Positions 18,680-26,352 of a stretch of DNA of 46,236 nt are shown piece by piece. Made by a program: the position numbers and the translations under genes. How positions within the stretch are numbered: position 1 is the first letter of the stretch; each line of letters opens with the position of its first letter. The notes beneath the pieces were generated by a model. The model saw only the letters and a program-made list of their open reading frames with translations, searched no databases and was not told where the DNA came from. Origin of the DNA: Streptosporangiaceae bacterium (GTDB taxonomy: Bacteria; Actinomycetota; Actinomycetes; Streptosporangiales; Streptosporangiaceae); NCBI GenBank assembly GCA_025934635.1, contig JAICWX010000026.1, positions 1 through 46,236 on the forward strand. The letters run 5' to 3'.

Positions 18680-19306
18680 ATGCCTACCTTGGATCATCTC
18701 GTCACGTCCGGCACCTTCTCGCTCGACGGCGGCACCTGGGACGTCGATAACAACGTCTGGATCATCGGCGACGACGCCGAGTGCGTGGTGATCGACGCCC
18801 CGCACGACGCGGACGCGATCCTTGCCGCCGTCGGCCCGCGCCGGCTCACCGCCATCTTGTGCACCCACGCGCACGACGACCACGTCGATGCCGCCGCGGC
18901 CCTCGCCGACGCCACCCGCGCGCCGGTCTGGCTGCACCCCGACGACCGCGAGCTGTGGGACCGCACCTACCCCGACCGCGCCCCCGACCACGATCTCGCC
19001 GACGGGCAGAAGATCACCGTGGCCGGCGCCGAGCTCGAGGTCCTGCACACCCCCGGCCATTCGCCCGGCGCGGTGTGCTTCCACCTGGCCGGCCAGGGCT
19101 GGCTGTTCAGCGGGGACACCTTGTTCGCGGGCGGCCCGGGCGCGACCGGGCGCTCGTTCTCCGATTTCGGCACCATCATCGACTCGATCCGCGGCCGGCT
19201 GCTCGGCCTCGACCCGGCCACGGTCGTCCACACCGGCCACGGGGACGACACCACCATCGGTGCCGAGCGCCCCCACCTCGACGAGTGGATCGCCCGCGGG
19301 CACTGA
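18680..19306 (+). CDS. MBL-fold metallo-hydrolase (glyoxalase II-like)
   Basis: The 208-aa enzyme has the dinuclear metal motif HAHDDH (His63, His65, Asp67, His68), followed by HTPGHSPG, SGDTLF and HTGHGDDT. It is close in pattern to the actinobacterial MBL protein usually found beside mycothiol-dependent formaldehyde dehydrogenase, believed to hydrolyse a mycothiol thioester. That dehydrogenase gene is not in this window, so the role is only suggested. A GTG at 18674 is an alternative start two codons upstream. The cupin gene follows 10 nt after the stop and is likely cotranscribed. Confidence 0.85.
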   Translation: MPTLDHLVTSGTFSLDGGTWDVDNNVWIIGDDAECVVIDAPHDADAILAAVGPRRLTAILCTHAHDDHVDAAAALADATRAPVWLHPDDRELWDRTYPDRAPDHDLADGQKITVAGAELEVLHTPGHSPGAVCFHLAGQGWLFSGDTLFAGGPGATGRSFSDFGTIIDSIRGRLLGLDPATVVHTGHGDDTTIGAERPHLDEWIARGH

Positions 19307-19316
19307 AGGGAACCCC

Positions 19317-19676
19317 ATGAGCGTCAGGCACCATCCCGCCCGGCCGATGGAAACCGAGCCGGGGGAGTCGCCCTGCACCGCGATCATCCCGCCCGACCCG
19401 CGCGGCTGGGACACGATCGCGGTACACGAGTGGGAGCTGACCCGGATCGAGTGGACCGACCGCCATCCGTTCGACGAGACCAACTACGTCCTGGAGGGCG
19501 TGCTGCACGTCGAGTCCGACGGCCAGGTCGTCGTCGCCGCGGCCGGCGACACGGTCACGGTCACGGCCGGCTCCACCGGGCGGTACTGGGCCCCGGACTA
19601 TGCCCGCATGCTGGGGATCTACGGGCCCAATCCCGACGGCCTCCCGTCCGACGCCCTGGGCTACCGCTCTCTCTGA
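19317..19676 (+). CDS. Small cupin-domain protein
   Basis: The 119-aa product has a cupin-like barrel pattern: NYVLEGVLHVESDG, then VVAAAGDTVTVTAGSTGRYWAPDYARML. The two-histidine metal motif of enzymatic cupins is not visible, so a binding or folding role is as likely as catalysis. GAAGGGA precedes the ATG by 6 nt. It is 10 nt downstream of the MBL hydrolase and probably in its operon. Confidence 0.7.
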   Translation: MSVRHHPARPMETEPGESPCTAIIPPDPRGWDTIAVHEWELTRIEWTDRHPFDETNYVLEGVLHVESDGQVVVAAAGDTVTVTAGSTGRYWAPDYARMLGIYGPNPDGLPSDALGYRSL

Positions 19677-19725
19677 CCGGCTGACCGGCTGACCGCACGC
19701 CGGCCCACGGACTCCGGCCGGTCAG
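19673..19725. terminator. Inverted repeat between convergent cupin and M56 genes
   Basis: The unit CTGACCGG is repeated in tandem (19673-19680, 19681-19688, and a variant at 19689-19696). Its reverse complement CCGGTCAG stands at 19718-19725, overlapping the stop of the minus-strand M56 gene. The RNA of either strand can fold into a GC stem. There is no T tract, as is usual for high-GC actinobacterial terminators. Confidence 0.45.
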
Positions 19726-20699
19726 AACCCGGTAATCGCGGCCAGCGGCACCATCACGGCCGTGGCCGCGGCCGCGGCCGTGCACACGGCCAGCGCCAGC
19801 CCGTGGGCGGCCCGCCGGGCAGGCGCCGGCGGCTCGGCCAGCCGCCGGACGCGGGCCGCGACGGCGCCGCCGGCGGCGGGCAGCCAGGAGGCCGGCACCG
19901 CCGCGGGCGCGGGCGCCGCGCCCGCGGCCATGGCGAGCAGGGCGGTCAGCAGCGTACGGCGGCCCCGCTCGTGACCGGGCCCGCCGCCGGCCCGCCGGGC
20001 GGCGGCATCGTCGGCGCGCATCTCGGCCAGCCGGGCCACCTCGGCGGACCCGCGCGCGAAGAGCGGGACGAACGGGGCGACGGCCGCCAGCGAGCGGGTC
20101 GCCGCGAGCAGCAGGTGGTGCCGCCCGGCCAGGTGCGCGCGCTCGTGCGCCAGCACGGCCGCGAGCTGCTCCGGGTCCAGCACGGCGAGCGCGCCGGTGG
20201 TGAGCACGATGGTGGGCGGCCGGCCGGGCACGCAGTACACGGCGGGCCGGGCGGCGTCCAGCACGAACGCCGCATCCGGGCCCGCTGCCCGGCGGCCGAC
20301 GATGCGGGCGGCCTCGGCGTGCTCGCGGGTGCTGACGCTGGCCCGGCGCAGGCTGCGGCCGTACCGGCCGCCGAGCACGATCAAGGTGATGCCGCCGAGG
20401 AAGGCCACCGCCGCGAGCCCGACTTCATAGGCGGCGCTGCGGTACACCGCGGGCGGGCACACCCCGGTGGTCACCGACTCGCACACGGACCGCGCGAACG
20501 ACGGCCATCCGTCCACGGCCGTCCGGGCCAGCAGCCCCAGCGCGGCCACGGCCAGGGCGAGCACGCTGGCGATCGCGGCCAGCCAGGCCGCGAGCCCGAG
20601 CCGCGGGCTGGCACCGTCCCGGGACAGCCGTCCCAGCGGCAGCGGCAGCACCCACGCCATGACGACGGCGCAGCCGAAGACCGCGAGCGCGGGGATCAT
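19722..20699 (-). CDS. M56-family membrane metallopeptidase (BlaR1/MecR1-like)
   Basis: The 325-aa protein has four or so membrane helices and the zinc protease motif HERAH at residues 185-189 (LAHERAHLAGRHH). It lacks the C-terminal penicillin-sensor domain of BlaR1, as most actinobacterial M56 proteins do. In family terms it would cleave or inactivate the BlaI-type repressor after sensing a membrane signal. The ATG at 20699 overlaps the stop of the BlaI gene by 4 nt (ATGA). No beta-lactamase gene lies beside it. Confidence 0.85.
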   Translation of the reverse strand: MIPALAVFGCAVVMAWVLPLPLGRLSRDGASPRLGLAAWLAAIASVLALAVAALGLLARTAVDGWPSFARSVCESVTTGVCPPAVYRSAAYEVGLAAVAFLGGITLIVLGGRYGRSLRRASVSTREHAEAARIVGRRAAGPDAAFVLDAARPAVYCVPGRPPTIVLTTGALAVLDPEQLAAVLAHERAHLAGRHHLLLAATRSLAAVAPFVPLFARGSAEVARLAEMRADDAAARRAGGGPGHERGRRTLLTALLAMAAGAAPAPAAVPASWLPAAGGAVAARVRRLAEPPAPARRAAHGLALAVCTAAAAATAVMVPLAAITGF

Positions 20700-21079
20700 C
20701 CCGGCCGCCGGACGCGCAGCTTGCCCGGCGCCGACTTCTTGAGCACCGACCGCAGCGCCTCGGATTCCCCGCTGCCGATCTGCGCGACGAAGTGGCTGAG
20801 CACCGCCTCGGCGTCCCCGCCGCCGGCCAGGGCCTCCCGCATCAGCCGGGCGCTGTACTCCTCCCGGCTCGCGGTCGCCGTGTACCGGTACGCCTTGCCC
20901 TCCTTGACCCGGTCCAGCCACCCCTTGCGGTGCAGGTTGTCCATGGTGCTCATCACCGTCGTGTACGCGATCGTCCGCTCCGCGGCCAGCTCGTCGAACA
21001 GTTCCCGCACGGTCACCGCCGCGCCGTGCTCCCACACCCGGTGCATGATCACCGCTTCCAGGTCACCGAACCCGTGCAA
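20696..21079 (-). CDS. BlaI/MecI/CopY-family transcriptional repressor
   Basis: The 127-aa protein is a winged-helix repressor: GDLEAVIMHRVWEHGAAVTVRELFDELA, then IAYTTVMSTMDNLHRKGWL as recognition helix and VKEGKAYRYTATASREEY as wing. The C-terminal half is the dimerisation helix bundle. The start is a TTG at 21079, supported by AGGGAGG 5 nt upstream and by alignment of the family N-terminus (GFGDLE). It is coupled to the M56 protease gene. Palindromes at 21138-21163 are its probable operator, and TATGCT (21109-21104) its probable -10 box. Confidence 0.9.
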   Translation of the reverse strand: MHGFGDLEAVIMHRVWEHGAAVTVRELFDELAAERTIAYTTVMSTMDNLHRKGWLDRVKEGKAYRYTATASREEYSARLMREALAGGGDAEAVLSHFVAQIGSGESEALRSVLKKSAPGKLRVRRPG

Positions 21080-21103
21080 CGTGCCTCCCTGCCGTCACCG
21101 GCC

Positions 21104-21163
21104 AGCATAGACAACCCCGGACCCGATTGCTACTGCCTACTTACGTACTACCTACGTACGTAG
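21104..21163 (-). promoter_or_regulatory. BlaI operon promoter and palindromic operators
   Basis: An AT-rich patch unlike its surroundings holds the perfect 12-bp palindrome CTACGTACGTAG at 21152-21163. Beside it, TACTTACGTACTAC at 21138-21151 is an imperfect copy of the same TAC-n4-GTA pattern. On the minus strand, TATGCT at 21109-21104 is a good -10 box. TACnnnnGTA resembles the operator core of BlaI/CopY repressors, so autoregulation is likely. Confidence 0.6.
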
Positions 21164-21272
21164 ATATTAGATAGGGACAGGGTAGGGCATCATGGGAACC
21201 GCAGCGCTCCCTCTGGGGCCAGCGCGTTCAGGCCGGGACGGGGACGCTGCCTGCGCGCGCTGGCCCTCGACC

Positions 21273-21316
21273 GCGCTGGCCCCTAGATTGCGCTGGCCCC
21301 TAGATTGCGCTGGCCA
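21273..21316. repeat. 17-bp tandem repeat across the end of the nitronate monooxygenase-like gene
   Basis: GCGCTGGCCCCTAGATT occurs at 21273-21289 and 21290-21306, followed by a third partial copy from 21307. A further GCGCTGGCC is found at about 21257. The gene's stop codon (21302-21300) lies within a repeat, and the next copy supplies a second identical codon context downstream. Confidence 0.8.
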
Positions 21317-22331
21317 GGCGGGTCAGGATCGTCGCGGCCGGCCCGGTGGCCGCGTTGCGGTAGCCGGTGCCCGCCCACAAGTGCACCAGTTCGGGGTTCT
21401 GGGCCGCGGTCGCGGCCTTGCGCAGCGGGCTGGTCAGGTGGTGCAGCGCCGGGTAGCCGAGCGGGGCCCGCTCCGAGTACTTCTCGGTGAACGCGTTCTG
21501 CAGGCCCCGGGCCGGACGCCCGCTGAAAGCCCGGGTGAGCACGGTCGGCCCGCGCCCGGGATCGGCGATGGCCGCCTGGTGCACGGCCGACGCGCCGCTC
21601 TCGTCGCTGCGCAGCAGCGCGGTCCCGACCATCACCGCGTCCGCGCCCGCCCGCAGGACGGCCGCCACCTCAGCCGGGGTGGACAGCCCGCCCGCGGCCA
21701 CGACCGGCAGCCCGGTGGCGTCCGCGACCGAGGCAGCCAGTTCAGGCAGCGGTACCGCGGCCGGCAACCGCTGGGGCGTCAGCGTGCCGGAGTGGCCCCC
21801 GGCCGCCAGCGCCTGCACGGCCAGGGCGTCGGCGCCCGCCTCAGCGGCGAGCCGTGCCTCCCCGGCCGAGGTAACCGTCTGGATGATCAGCGTGCCCGCC
21901 CGCTTCAGCGCCGTGACCACTGACGGGCCCGGCAGGCCGAACGTAAAGCTGACCACCGGCACCGGGTCGCTGACCAGCAGGTCCACCTTGGCGGACCAGG
22001 CATCGTCGTTCTCGACCGGGTCGGTCCCGTCCAGCTGCAGCCCGTACTGGCTGGCCTCAGCCTGGACCGCCGCGGCGTAGCGGCGGAATTCTCCCGGATC
22101 CACCGGCACCGGGTTCGGCGCGAACAGGTTCACCCCGAACGTCGGAGTCTGCTCGCGCACCTCGGCTATCTGCTGCTGCAGCAGGGCCGGCGTCTTGTAG
22201 CCGCCCGCCAGGAATCCCAGGCTCCCGGCCCGCGCGGCCGCGGTGACCAGGGCCGGGGTCATCGGCCCGCCGGACATCGGCGCCGCGAGCACCGGGCACG
22301 CCAGGCCGAGCGAGGACAGCGGTGCTTTCAT
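21300..22331 (-). CDS. Nitronate monooxygenase-like FMN protein (2-nitropropane dioxygenase family)
   Basis: The 343-aa TIM-barrel enzyme begins PVLAAPMSGGPMTPALVTAA and has GFLAGGYKT. The family His is His180 in AAGGHSG, followed by PVVAAGGLSTPAEVAAVLRAGADAVMVGTALLRSDE, the phosphate-binding end for FMN. It probably oxidises a nitronate or acts as an FMN-dependent oxidoreductase or isomerase; the substrate is unknown. The ATG at 22331 has GGAGGG upstream; a longer frame to 22388 lacks such a site. It is the last gene of the SDR - enoyl-CoA hydratase - NTF2 unit, 22 nt after the NTF2-like gene. Confidence 0.85.
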   Translation of the reverse strand: MKAPLSSLGLACPVLAAPMSGGPMTPALVTAAARAGSLGFLAGGYKTPALLQQQIAEVREQTPTFGVNLFAPNPVPVDPGEFRRYAAAVQAEASQYGLQLDGTDPVENDDAWSAKVDLLVSDPVPVVSFTFGLPGPSVVTALKRAGTLIIQTVTSAGEARLAAEAGADALAVQALAAGGHSGTLTPQRLPAAVPLPELAASVADATGLPVVAAGGLSTPAEVAAVLRAGADAVMVGTALLRSDESGASAVHQAAIADPGRGPTVLTRAFSGRPARGLQNAFTEKYSERAPLGYPALHHLTSPLRKAATAAQNPELVHLWAGTGYRNAATGPAATILTRLASAI

Positions 22332-22353
22332 CGTCAGTTTCCCTCCGGGACCC

Positions 22354-23184
22354 TCAGGCACGCCCGGCGGGCGGCACGATGTCGTCATAGACCCGGGCCG
22401 CGGCCAGCAGGCCGTCCGGGCCGCGTTCGTAGACGCCGAGTCCCGCCTGCGGCACCACGTCCTGGTCGCCCCAGCGGACGCAGTTGTACTCCAGGGCGCA
22501 GCGCACCCCGTCGTCGGTCACCACGCAGTGCTGAAGGCCGATACCGCCGCTCGCGCCGACTCGTTCGGTGAAAAATGAACGGAGCTCCGCCGTGCCGCGG
22601 TGGGTCAGGTGGGGGCCGATGGGCTCGCGGTAGTACCCGTCCGGCTCGAAGGTGCCCACCAGCGCGTTGGTGTCGCCGGCGCCCAGCGCGGCCTGGTAGC
22701 GGCCGACGACATCGCCGGGGCCGGTGTCGCCGGGCGGCAGGATGGCCGGCCGCAGGTGCCGCCGCCCGTCGACCGGCCACTGGCTGCAGTAGGTGCGGAA
22801 CTCCACCGACAGGTCATCGGGGGACTCGGCCACGACCGCGATCGGCCACGCCACCTGGCGGCCGTCGCGGGGCAGGTGCGCCAGCATCTCCACCACCGCC
22901 CGGCCGGCCGCTGAGATGGAGTTCACGGTCTCGATCCGGACGTGGTGCTCGGCCATCCAGGTCATGTTGTCGCTGACGAATTTCCGCAGCTGCCGGTGGC
23001 CGCGGATCTCGCCGCCGCGGGGGTCGTAGACCACCAGCTCGCCCGGCCACGCCGTCTCCAGGGCGCGGGCGTCGCCGGAGTTCAGCGCGGCAAAGTACTG
23101 GCCGACCGGATCGGCGTGACCCGCGTCGCGGGTCTGCTTGCGCGCCAGCTCCACCGCGCTGGCGAACTCGGGGAACCAGGGCAT
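22354..23184 (-). CDS. Protein with two NTF2/SnoaL-like domains
   Basis: The 276-aa product holds two cone-shaped NTF2-like domains. The first is about residues 27-135 (PVGQYFAALNSGDARALETAWPG, RGHRQLRKFV, HVRIETVNSIS). The second is about residues 158-270 (VVGRYQAALGAGDTNALVGTFEPDGYYREPIG, FFTERVG, GVRCALEYNCVRWG). Such domains bind small hydrophobic ligands or act as isomerases, hydrolases or lyases; no clear catalytic set can be pointed out. The ATG follows the hydratase stop without a gap (TGAATG), so the two are coupled and probably serve one pathway. Confidence 0.7.
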   Translation of the reverse strand: MPWFPEFASAVELARKQTRDAGHADPVGQYFAALNSGDARALETAWPGELVVYDPRGGEIRGHRQLRKFVSDNMTWMAEHHVRIETVNSISAAGRAVVEMLAHLPRDGRQVAWPIAVVAESPDDLSVEFRTYCSQWPVDGRRHLRPAILPPGDTGPGDVVGRYQAALGAGDTNALVGTFEPDGYYREPIGPHLTHRGTAELRSFFTERVGASGGIGLQHCVVTDDGVRCALEYNCVRWGDQDVVPQAGLGVYERGPDGLLAAARVYDDIVPPAGRA

Positions 23185-23991
23185 TCAGTCCGTCCCGTGA
23201 GCCGACGGGAACCGGGGGGCGCGCTTCTCGGTCAGGGCCGCCGCGCCCTCGAGGACGTCGGGTCCCATGAAGCAGAGCATCTCGTAGGCGGCGGACTGGT
23301 CGAAGATCGGGCCGGCCATCTTGAGCCAGTTGTTCAGTGCCCGCTTGGTCCAGCGGATCGCCTGCTGGGAGCCGTCCGCCAGGGTGTCCGCCACCCGCAG
23401 CGCCTCGTCGAGCACCTGGTCGCGGGGGAGCGCCTTGCTGACCATGCCGAGCCGCTCGGCTTCCTCGCCGGTGATCATCTCGCCGGTGAGCAGGTAATAG
23501 CGTGCCTTGGCCATCCCGCACAGCAGCGGCCACAAGATCGCCGCGTGGTCGCCGGCCGCGACGCCCAGCTTGACGTGGCCGTCGCCCAGCCGGGCGTCGA
23601 GGGCGCAGATCGAGATGTCGGCCATCAGCGCCACCACCGTGCCCGCGCCCACGGCGACGCCGTTGATCGCGGAGACGATCGGCTTCTCGCAGTTGACCAT
23701 GTTGTAGACCAGGTCGCTCATCTCCTTGAGCATGTGCGCCACCCGGTCGTGATCGCCCGCCATCCGCTGGACCATGGCCAGGTCGCCGCCGGCCGAGAAC
23801 GCCTTGCCCGCGCCGGTGATCACGGCCACCTTCGTCTCCGGGTCGTCGGAGACCTCGGCCCAGACGCGGGCAAGTTCGCCGTGCATCCGCTCGTTGGCGG
23901 CGTTGTACTTGTCCGGCCGGTTCATGGTGACGAGCAGCACGCCGTTGCCCCGGCGCTCGAAGGTGAGGTGCTCGAACTCGGAGAACTTCAC
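23185..23991 (-). CDS. Enoyl-CoA hydratase/isomerase family protein (crotonase fold)
   Basis: The 268-aa enzyme shows the crotonase oxyanion-hole segments [12 protein letters not shown] and [17 protein letters not shown], and a middle [23 protein letters not shown]. The last replaces the usual Glu-containing loop with Gly-Asp-His, so the exact reaction (hydration, isomerisation or thioester cleavage) is open. It acts on an acyl-CoA in the cytoplasm. GGGAGC precedes the ATG. It lies between the SDR gene (53 nt upstream) and the double NTF2 gene, in one operon. Confidence 0.85.
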   Translation of the reverse strand: MKFSEFEHLTFERRGNGVLLVTMNRPDKYNAANERMHGELARVWAEVSDDPETKVAVITGAGKAFSAGGDLAMVQRMAGDHDRVAHMLKEMSDLVYNMVNCEKPIVSAINGVAVGAGTVVALMADISICALDARLGDGHVKLGVAAGDHAAILWPLLCGMAKARYYLLTGEMITGEEAERLGMVSKALPRDQVLDEALRVADTLADGSQQAIRWTKRALNNWLKMAGPIFDQSAAYEMLCFMGPDVLEGAAALTEKRAPRFPSAHGTD

Positions 23992-24044
23992 GGTGCTCCC
24001 TGCTGGTCGGTGATGGGGCTGGTCGACGGATGGGTGATGGCGGC

Positions 24045-24782
24045 TTAGCTCATCGTGAGGCCGCCGCTGACGCTGACGGTCTGGCCGGTGATGAAGGAGG
24101 CCTCGTCCGAGGCGAGGAACGCCACGACGCCGGCCACGTCGTCCGGCTGGCCGAGCCGGCGGAACGGTATCGCCCGGGTCAGGGCCTCACGCAGCTTCGG
24201 TCCCGCGAACTCGGCGAACAGCGCGGTGTCGGTCGGGCCCGGGCACACGCAGTTGACCCTGATCTGGTGCCGTGCCAGCTCCCGGGCGAGCGACTTGGTG
24301 AAGGCGATCACGCCGCCCTTGGCGGCGGAATAGACCGCCTCGCCGGAGGATCCGACCCGGCCCGCGTCCGAGCCCAGGTTCACCACCGCCCCGGCGCCCT
24401 GGCCGGCCATCACCGGCACCACCGCCTTGCAGGTGTGCAGCACGCCGTACAGGTTGATCCCGATCGCGCGGTCCCAGTCGGCCGGGTCGGACTCGGTGAA
24501 GGAGCTGGCCTTGTCCCAGCCCGCGTTGTTGACGAGGACATCGATCCGGCCGAACTGCTGCACGACCCGGTCGGCCAGCGCCTGGACGCCCTCCCGGTCG
24601 GTGACGTCGAGGCGGACCGGCACGGCACCCGGCCACGAGGCGGCCGTCTCCTTCGCGCTCGCCTCGTCCAGGTCGGTGACGATCACGGTCGCCCCCTCCG
24701 TGGCGAGCTTGCCGGCGATGGCCTGGCCGATGCCCCGGCCCGCGCCGGTCACGATCGCGATCTTGCCGTCCAGCCGTCCCAT
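24045..24782 (-). CDS. Short-chain dehydrogenase/reductase (SDR), FabG-like
   Basis: The 245-aa enzyme is a classical SDR: cofactor motif TGAGRGIG (12-19), NNAG at 85-88, catalytic Ser138, Tyr151 and Lys155 (YSAAK), and the PGPTDTALF loop. The C-terminus SFITGQTVSVSGGLTMS is typical of 3-oxoacyl-ACP reductase or 3-hydroxyacyl-CoA dehydrogenase relatives. Preference for NAD is suggested by Asp37 after the second strand (VTDLDE). GGAAGGG lies upstream of the ATG. It is first in the minus-strand unit with hydratase, NTF2-like protein and nitronate monooxygenase, and divergent from the LLM gene at 24901. Confidence 0.9.
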   Translation of the reverse strand: MGRLDGKIAIVTGAGRGIGQAIAGKLATEGATVIVTDLDEASAKETAASWPGAVPVRLDVTDREGVQALADRVVQQFGRIDVLVNNAGWDKASSFTESDPADWDRAIGINLYGVLHTCKAVVPVMAGQGAGAVVNLGSDAGRVGSSGEAVYSAAKGGVIAFTKSLARELARHQIRVNCVCPGPTDTALFAEFAGPKLREALTRAIPFRRLGQPDDVAGVVAFLASDEASFITGQTVSVSGGLTMS

Positions 24783-24900
24783 AACCGGTCCCTTCCGCGC
24801 CGCGGTCCCCGTCAGACCGAATCTATACTCACTGCGTTGGCCAGCCACGCCGGGGAGAAGCACCCGCAGCGTCAGCGGCCGCGACGGAGGGAGAACGGCG
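24783..24900. promoter_or_regulatory. Divergent promoter region, SDR operon and LLM gene
   Basis: The 118-bp gap has one AT-richer core near 24820-24830 with TATACT on the plus strand and TAGATT overlapping on the minus strand, both fitting TAnnnT -10 boxes. Shine-Dalgarno sequences flank both ends. The shared location suggests joint control of the two divergent catabolic units. No convincing palindrome was seen. Confidence 0.35.
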
Positions 24901-25908
24901 TTGCAGGTCGGGCTTGTGATCATGGACGAGAACCCGGCCGATGGCCTGCGGATCGTCCGCGCGGCCGACCGGGCCGGCGTGCACTCGCTGTGGACGATCG
25001 ACTATTACAACCGCAGCAGCCTCACCCGCGCGGCGGCGTTCGCGGCCGTCTCCGAGAACGCGATCATCGGCACCAGCGTCACCCCGCTGTTCGCCCGCTC
25101 GCCGCTGGCCCTCGCGTCGGCCGCGGCTGACGTCCAGGGCATCGCCGGCGGCCGGTTCGTGCTCGGCGTCGGCAGCAGCACGCGCCGGATGAACCAGGAC
25201 TGGTACGGGACCCCGCTGCAGCACCCCGCGCCGCAGGTCCGGGAGCGGATCGAGCTGATCCGGCGGCTGATCGCGCACCGCAGCGGCCCGTTCAGCTTCG
25301 AGGGCAGGTTCGACCGCGTCGCGATGGCGCACTACGACCGCACCGCGCTGCCGGATGCCATGACGATCCTGGCCGCCGGCGTGGGCGAGCACATGGTCGC
25401 CGTGGCGGGGGAGTGTGCGGACGGCTTCGTCGGGCACACCATCGCCTCCGCTGACTACCTGCGCGACACCGCCGCCCCGCTCCTGGCCAAGGGCGCGGCC
25501 CGGGCGAACCGGGACGCGGCCGGGCTGCGGGTGACCACGCAGATCGTCGCCGCGGCCAGCAGCGACCCGCAAGCCGCCCGCCGGGACGCCGCGGCCCAGG
25601 TCGGCTTCTACTCCACCCCGAAGGGGTACGACCTGCTCTTCCCGGACGGCCAGTTCGCCGCCGAGCGGGCCGCCGCCCGCGACGCCGTCGCCCGGGGCGA
25701 CGTCCCCGGCGTGATCGCGGCGGGGGAGGCGATGGTCGGCGAACGGGCCGTGTTCGGCCCCCCGGAGGACGTCGCCAGCCAGCTGCGCCGCTACGACGGC
25801 GTGGTGGACTGGGCGATCCTCTACCCGCCGCACTTCGGCGTCGACCCCGAGCGCATCCACGCCAACGAGCTGAGCCTGATCGAAGTCGCCTCCGCCTGGA
25901 CCCCGTGA
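24901..25908 (+). CDS. LLM-class flavin/F420-dependent oxidoreductase
   Basis: The 335-aa TIM-barrel oxidoreductase begins QVGLVIMDENPADGLRIVRAADRAGVHSLWTIDYYNR. It has TSVTPLFARSPLALASAAADVQGIAGGRFVLGVGSST, the standard LLM pattern in which substrate-side residues precede the flavin-binding strand. GVGEHMVAVAGECADGFVGH comes later. The usual F420 or FMN choice cannot be decided from sequence alone. The start is a TTG at 24901, directly preceded by GGAGGGAGA; the longer open frame upstream is antisense to the SDR gene. Position suggests it serves the same substrate as the divergent SDR-hydratase unit. Confidence 0.9.
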   Translation: MQVGLVIMDENPADGLRIVRAADRAGVHSLWTIDYYNRSSLTRAAAFAAVSENAIIGTSVTPLFARSPLALASAAADVQGIAGGRFVLGVGSSTRRMNQDWYGTPLQHPAPQVRERIELIRRLIAHRSGPFSFEGRFDRVAMAHYDRTALPDAMTILAAGVGEHMVAVAGECADGFVGHTIASADYLRDTAAPLLAKGAARANRDAAGLRVTTQIVAAASSDPQAARRDAAAQVGFYSTPKGYDLLFPDGQFAAERAAARDAVARGDVPGVIAAGEAMVGERAVFGPPEDVASQLRRYDGVVDWAILYPPHFGVDPERIHANELSLIEVASAWTP

Positions 25909-26352
25909 CGACGGTCCTGCCGCCCGAAGACGAGAGCCCCCGACTTCCGAACCCCCGGCCCCGGCCGCCAGGCCCCCGGCCCGGCCGCCAGGGCCGAACG
26001 CCCCCTGCACCTACTGCGGCATCGATGCCGATAACAGCAAGAAGCGTGGATCCTCGGCGGAGCGGCGGGGATCCACGGCGGAGTGGGGGTGCCATTGGGT
26101 ACGTGCTTAAGCCGGATCCACCGGGTTAGGGGGAGCGGACCCTCCGGCTGGCTGGGGCCGTCATCCAGCCGCCGCATTGTGATAACAGCAAGAAGCGGCC
26201 GACGGCTGTCAGTCGTACCGCTGACGATCCCGAGCGGACCGTCAAAGAACGGCACTTGGAGCCGATGGGCAGTAGCTATGAGGGCATCGTGAACCGCCCG
26301 GATGCGACGTCCGTTCCGAAAGGGGGAACTGACTTTGCGGGGATGGGCTTAG
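25909..26352. other. Non-coding stretch with repeats and HNH-like fragments
   Basis: No intact gene is seen. Right after the LLM gene comes Pro-rich sequence, then a frame with CTYCGIDADNSKKR near 26015-26046. A second frame has HCDNSKKRP near 26175-26200. Both share the exact 17-mer listed at 26030. A hairpin with arms CGTGGATCC and GGATCCACG lies at 26045-26077. The CxxC and CDNSKK patterns recall the two halves of an HNH nuclease zinc site, but no whole domain can be assembled. Confidence 0.4.
26030..26197 (+). repeat. 17-bp direct repeat pair, plus 21-bp period repeat
   Basis: GATAACAGCAAGAAGCG is found exactly at 26030-26046 and 26181-26197, 151 nt apart. Between them, GGATCCTCGGCGGAG (26048-26062) and GGATCCACGGCGGAG (26069-26083) form a 21-nt tandem with one difference. 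The 17-mer reads the same (DNSKK) in the frame around each copy. Confidence 0.8.

Noticed and set aside
26045..26077. Hairpin CGTGGATCC / GGATCCACG as terminator of the LLM gene
   Set aside because: It is 137 nt after the stop, has a 15-nt loop and no T tract. It looks more like part of the repeat-rich scar.
26030..26197. CRISPR-like array from repeated 17-mers
   Set aside because: There are only two copies 151 nt apart, with no regular spacing and no cas genes in the window.
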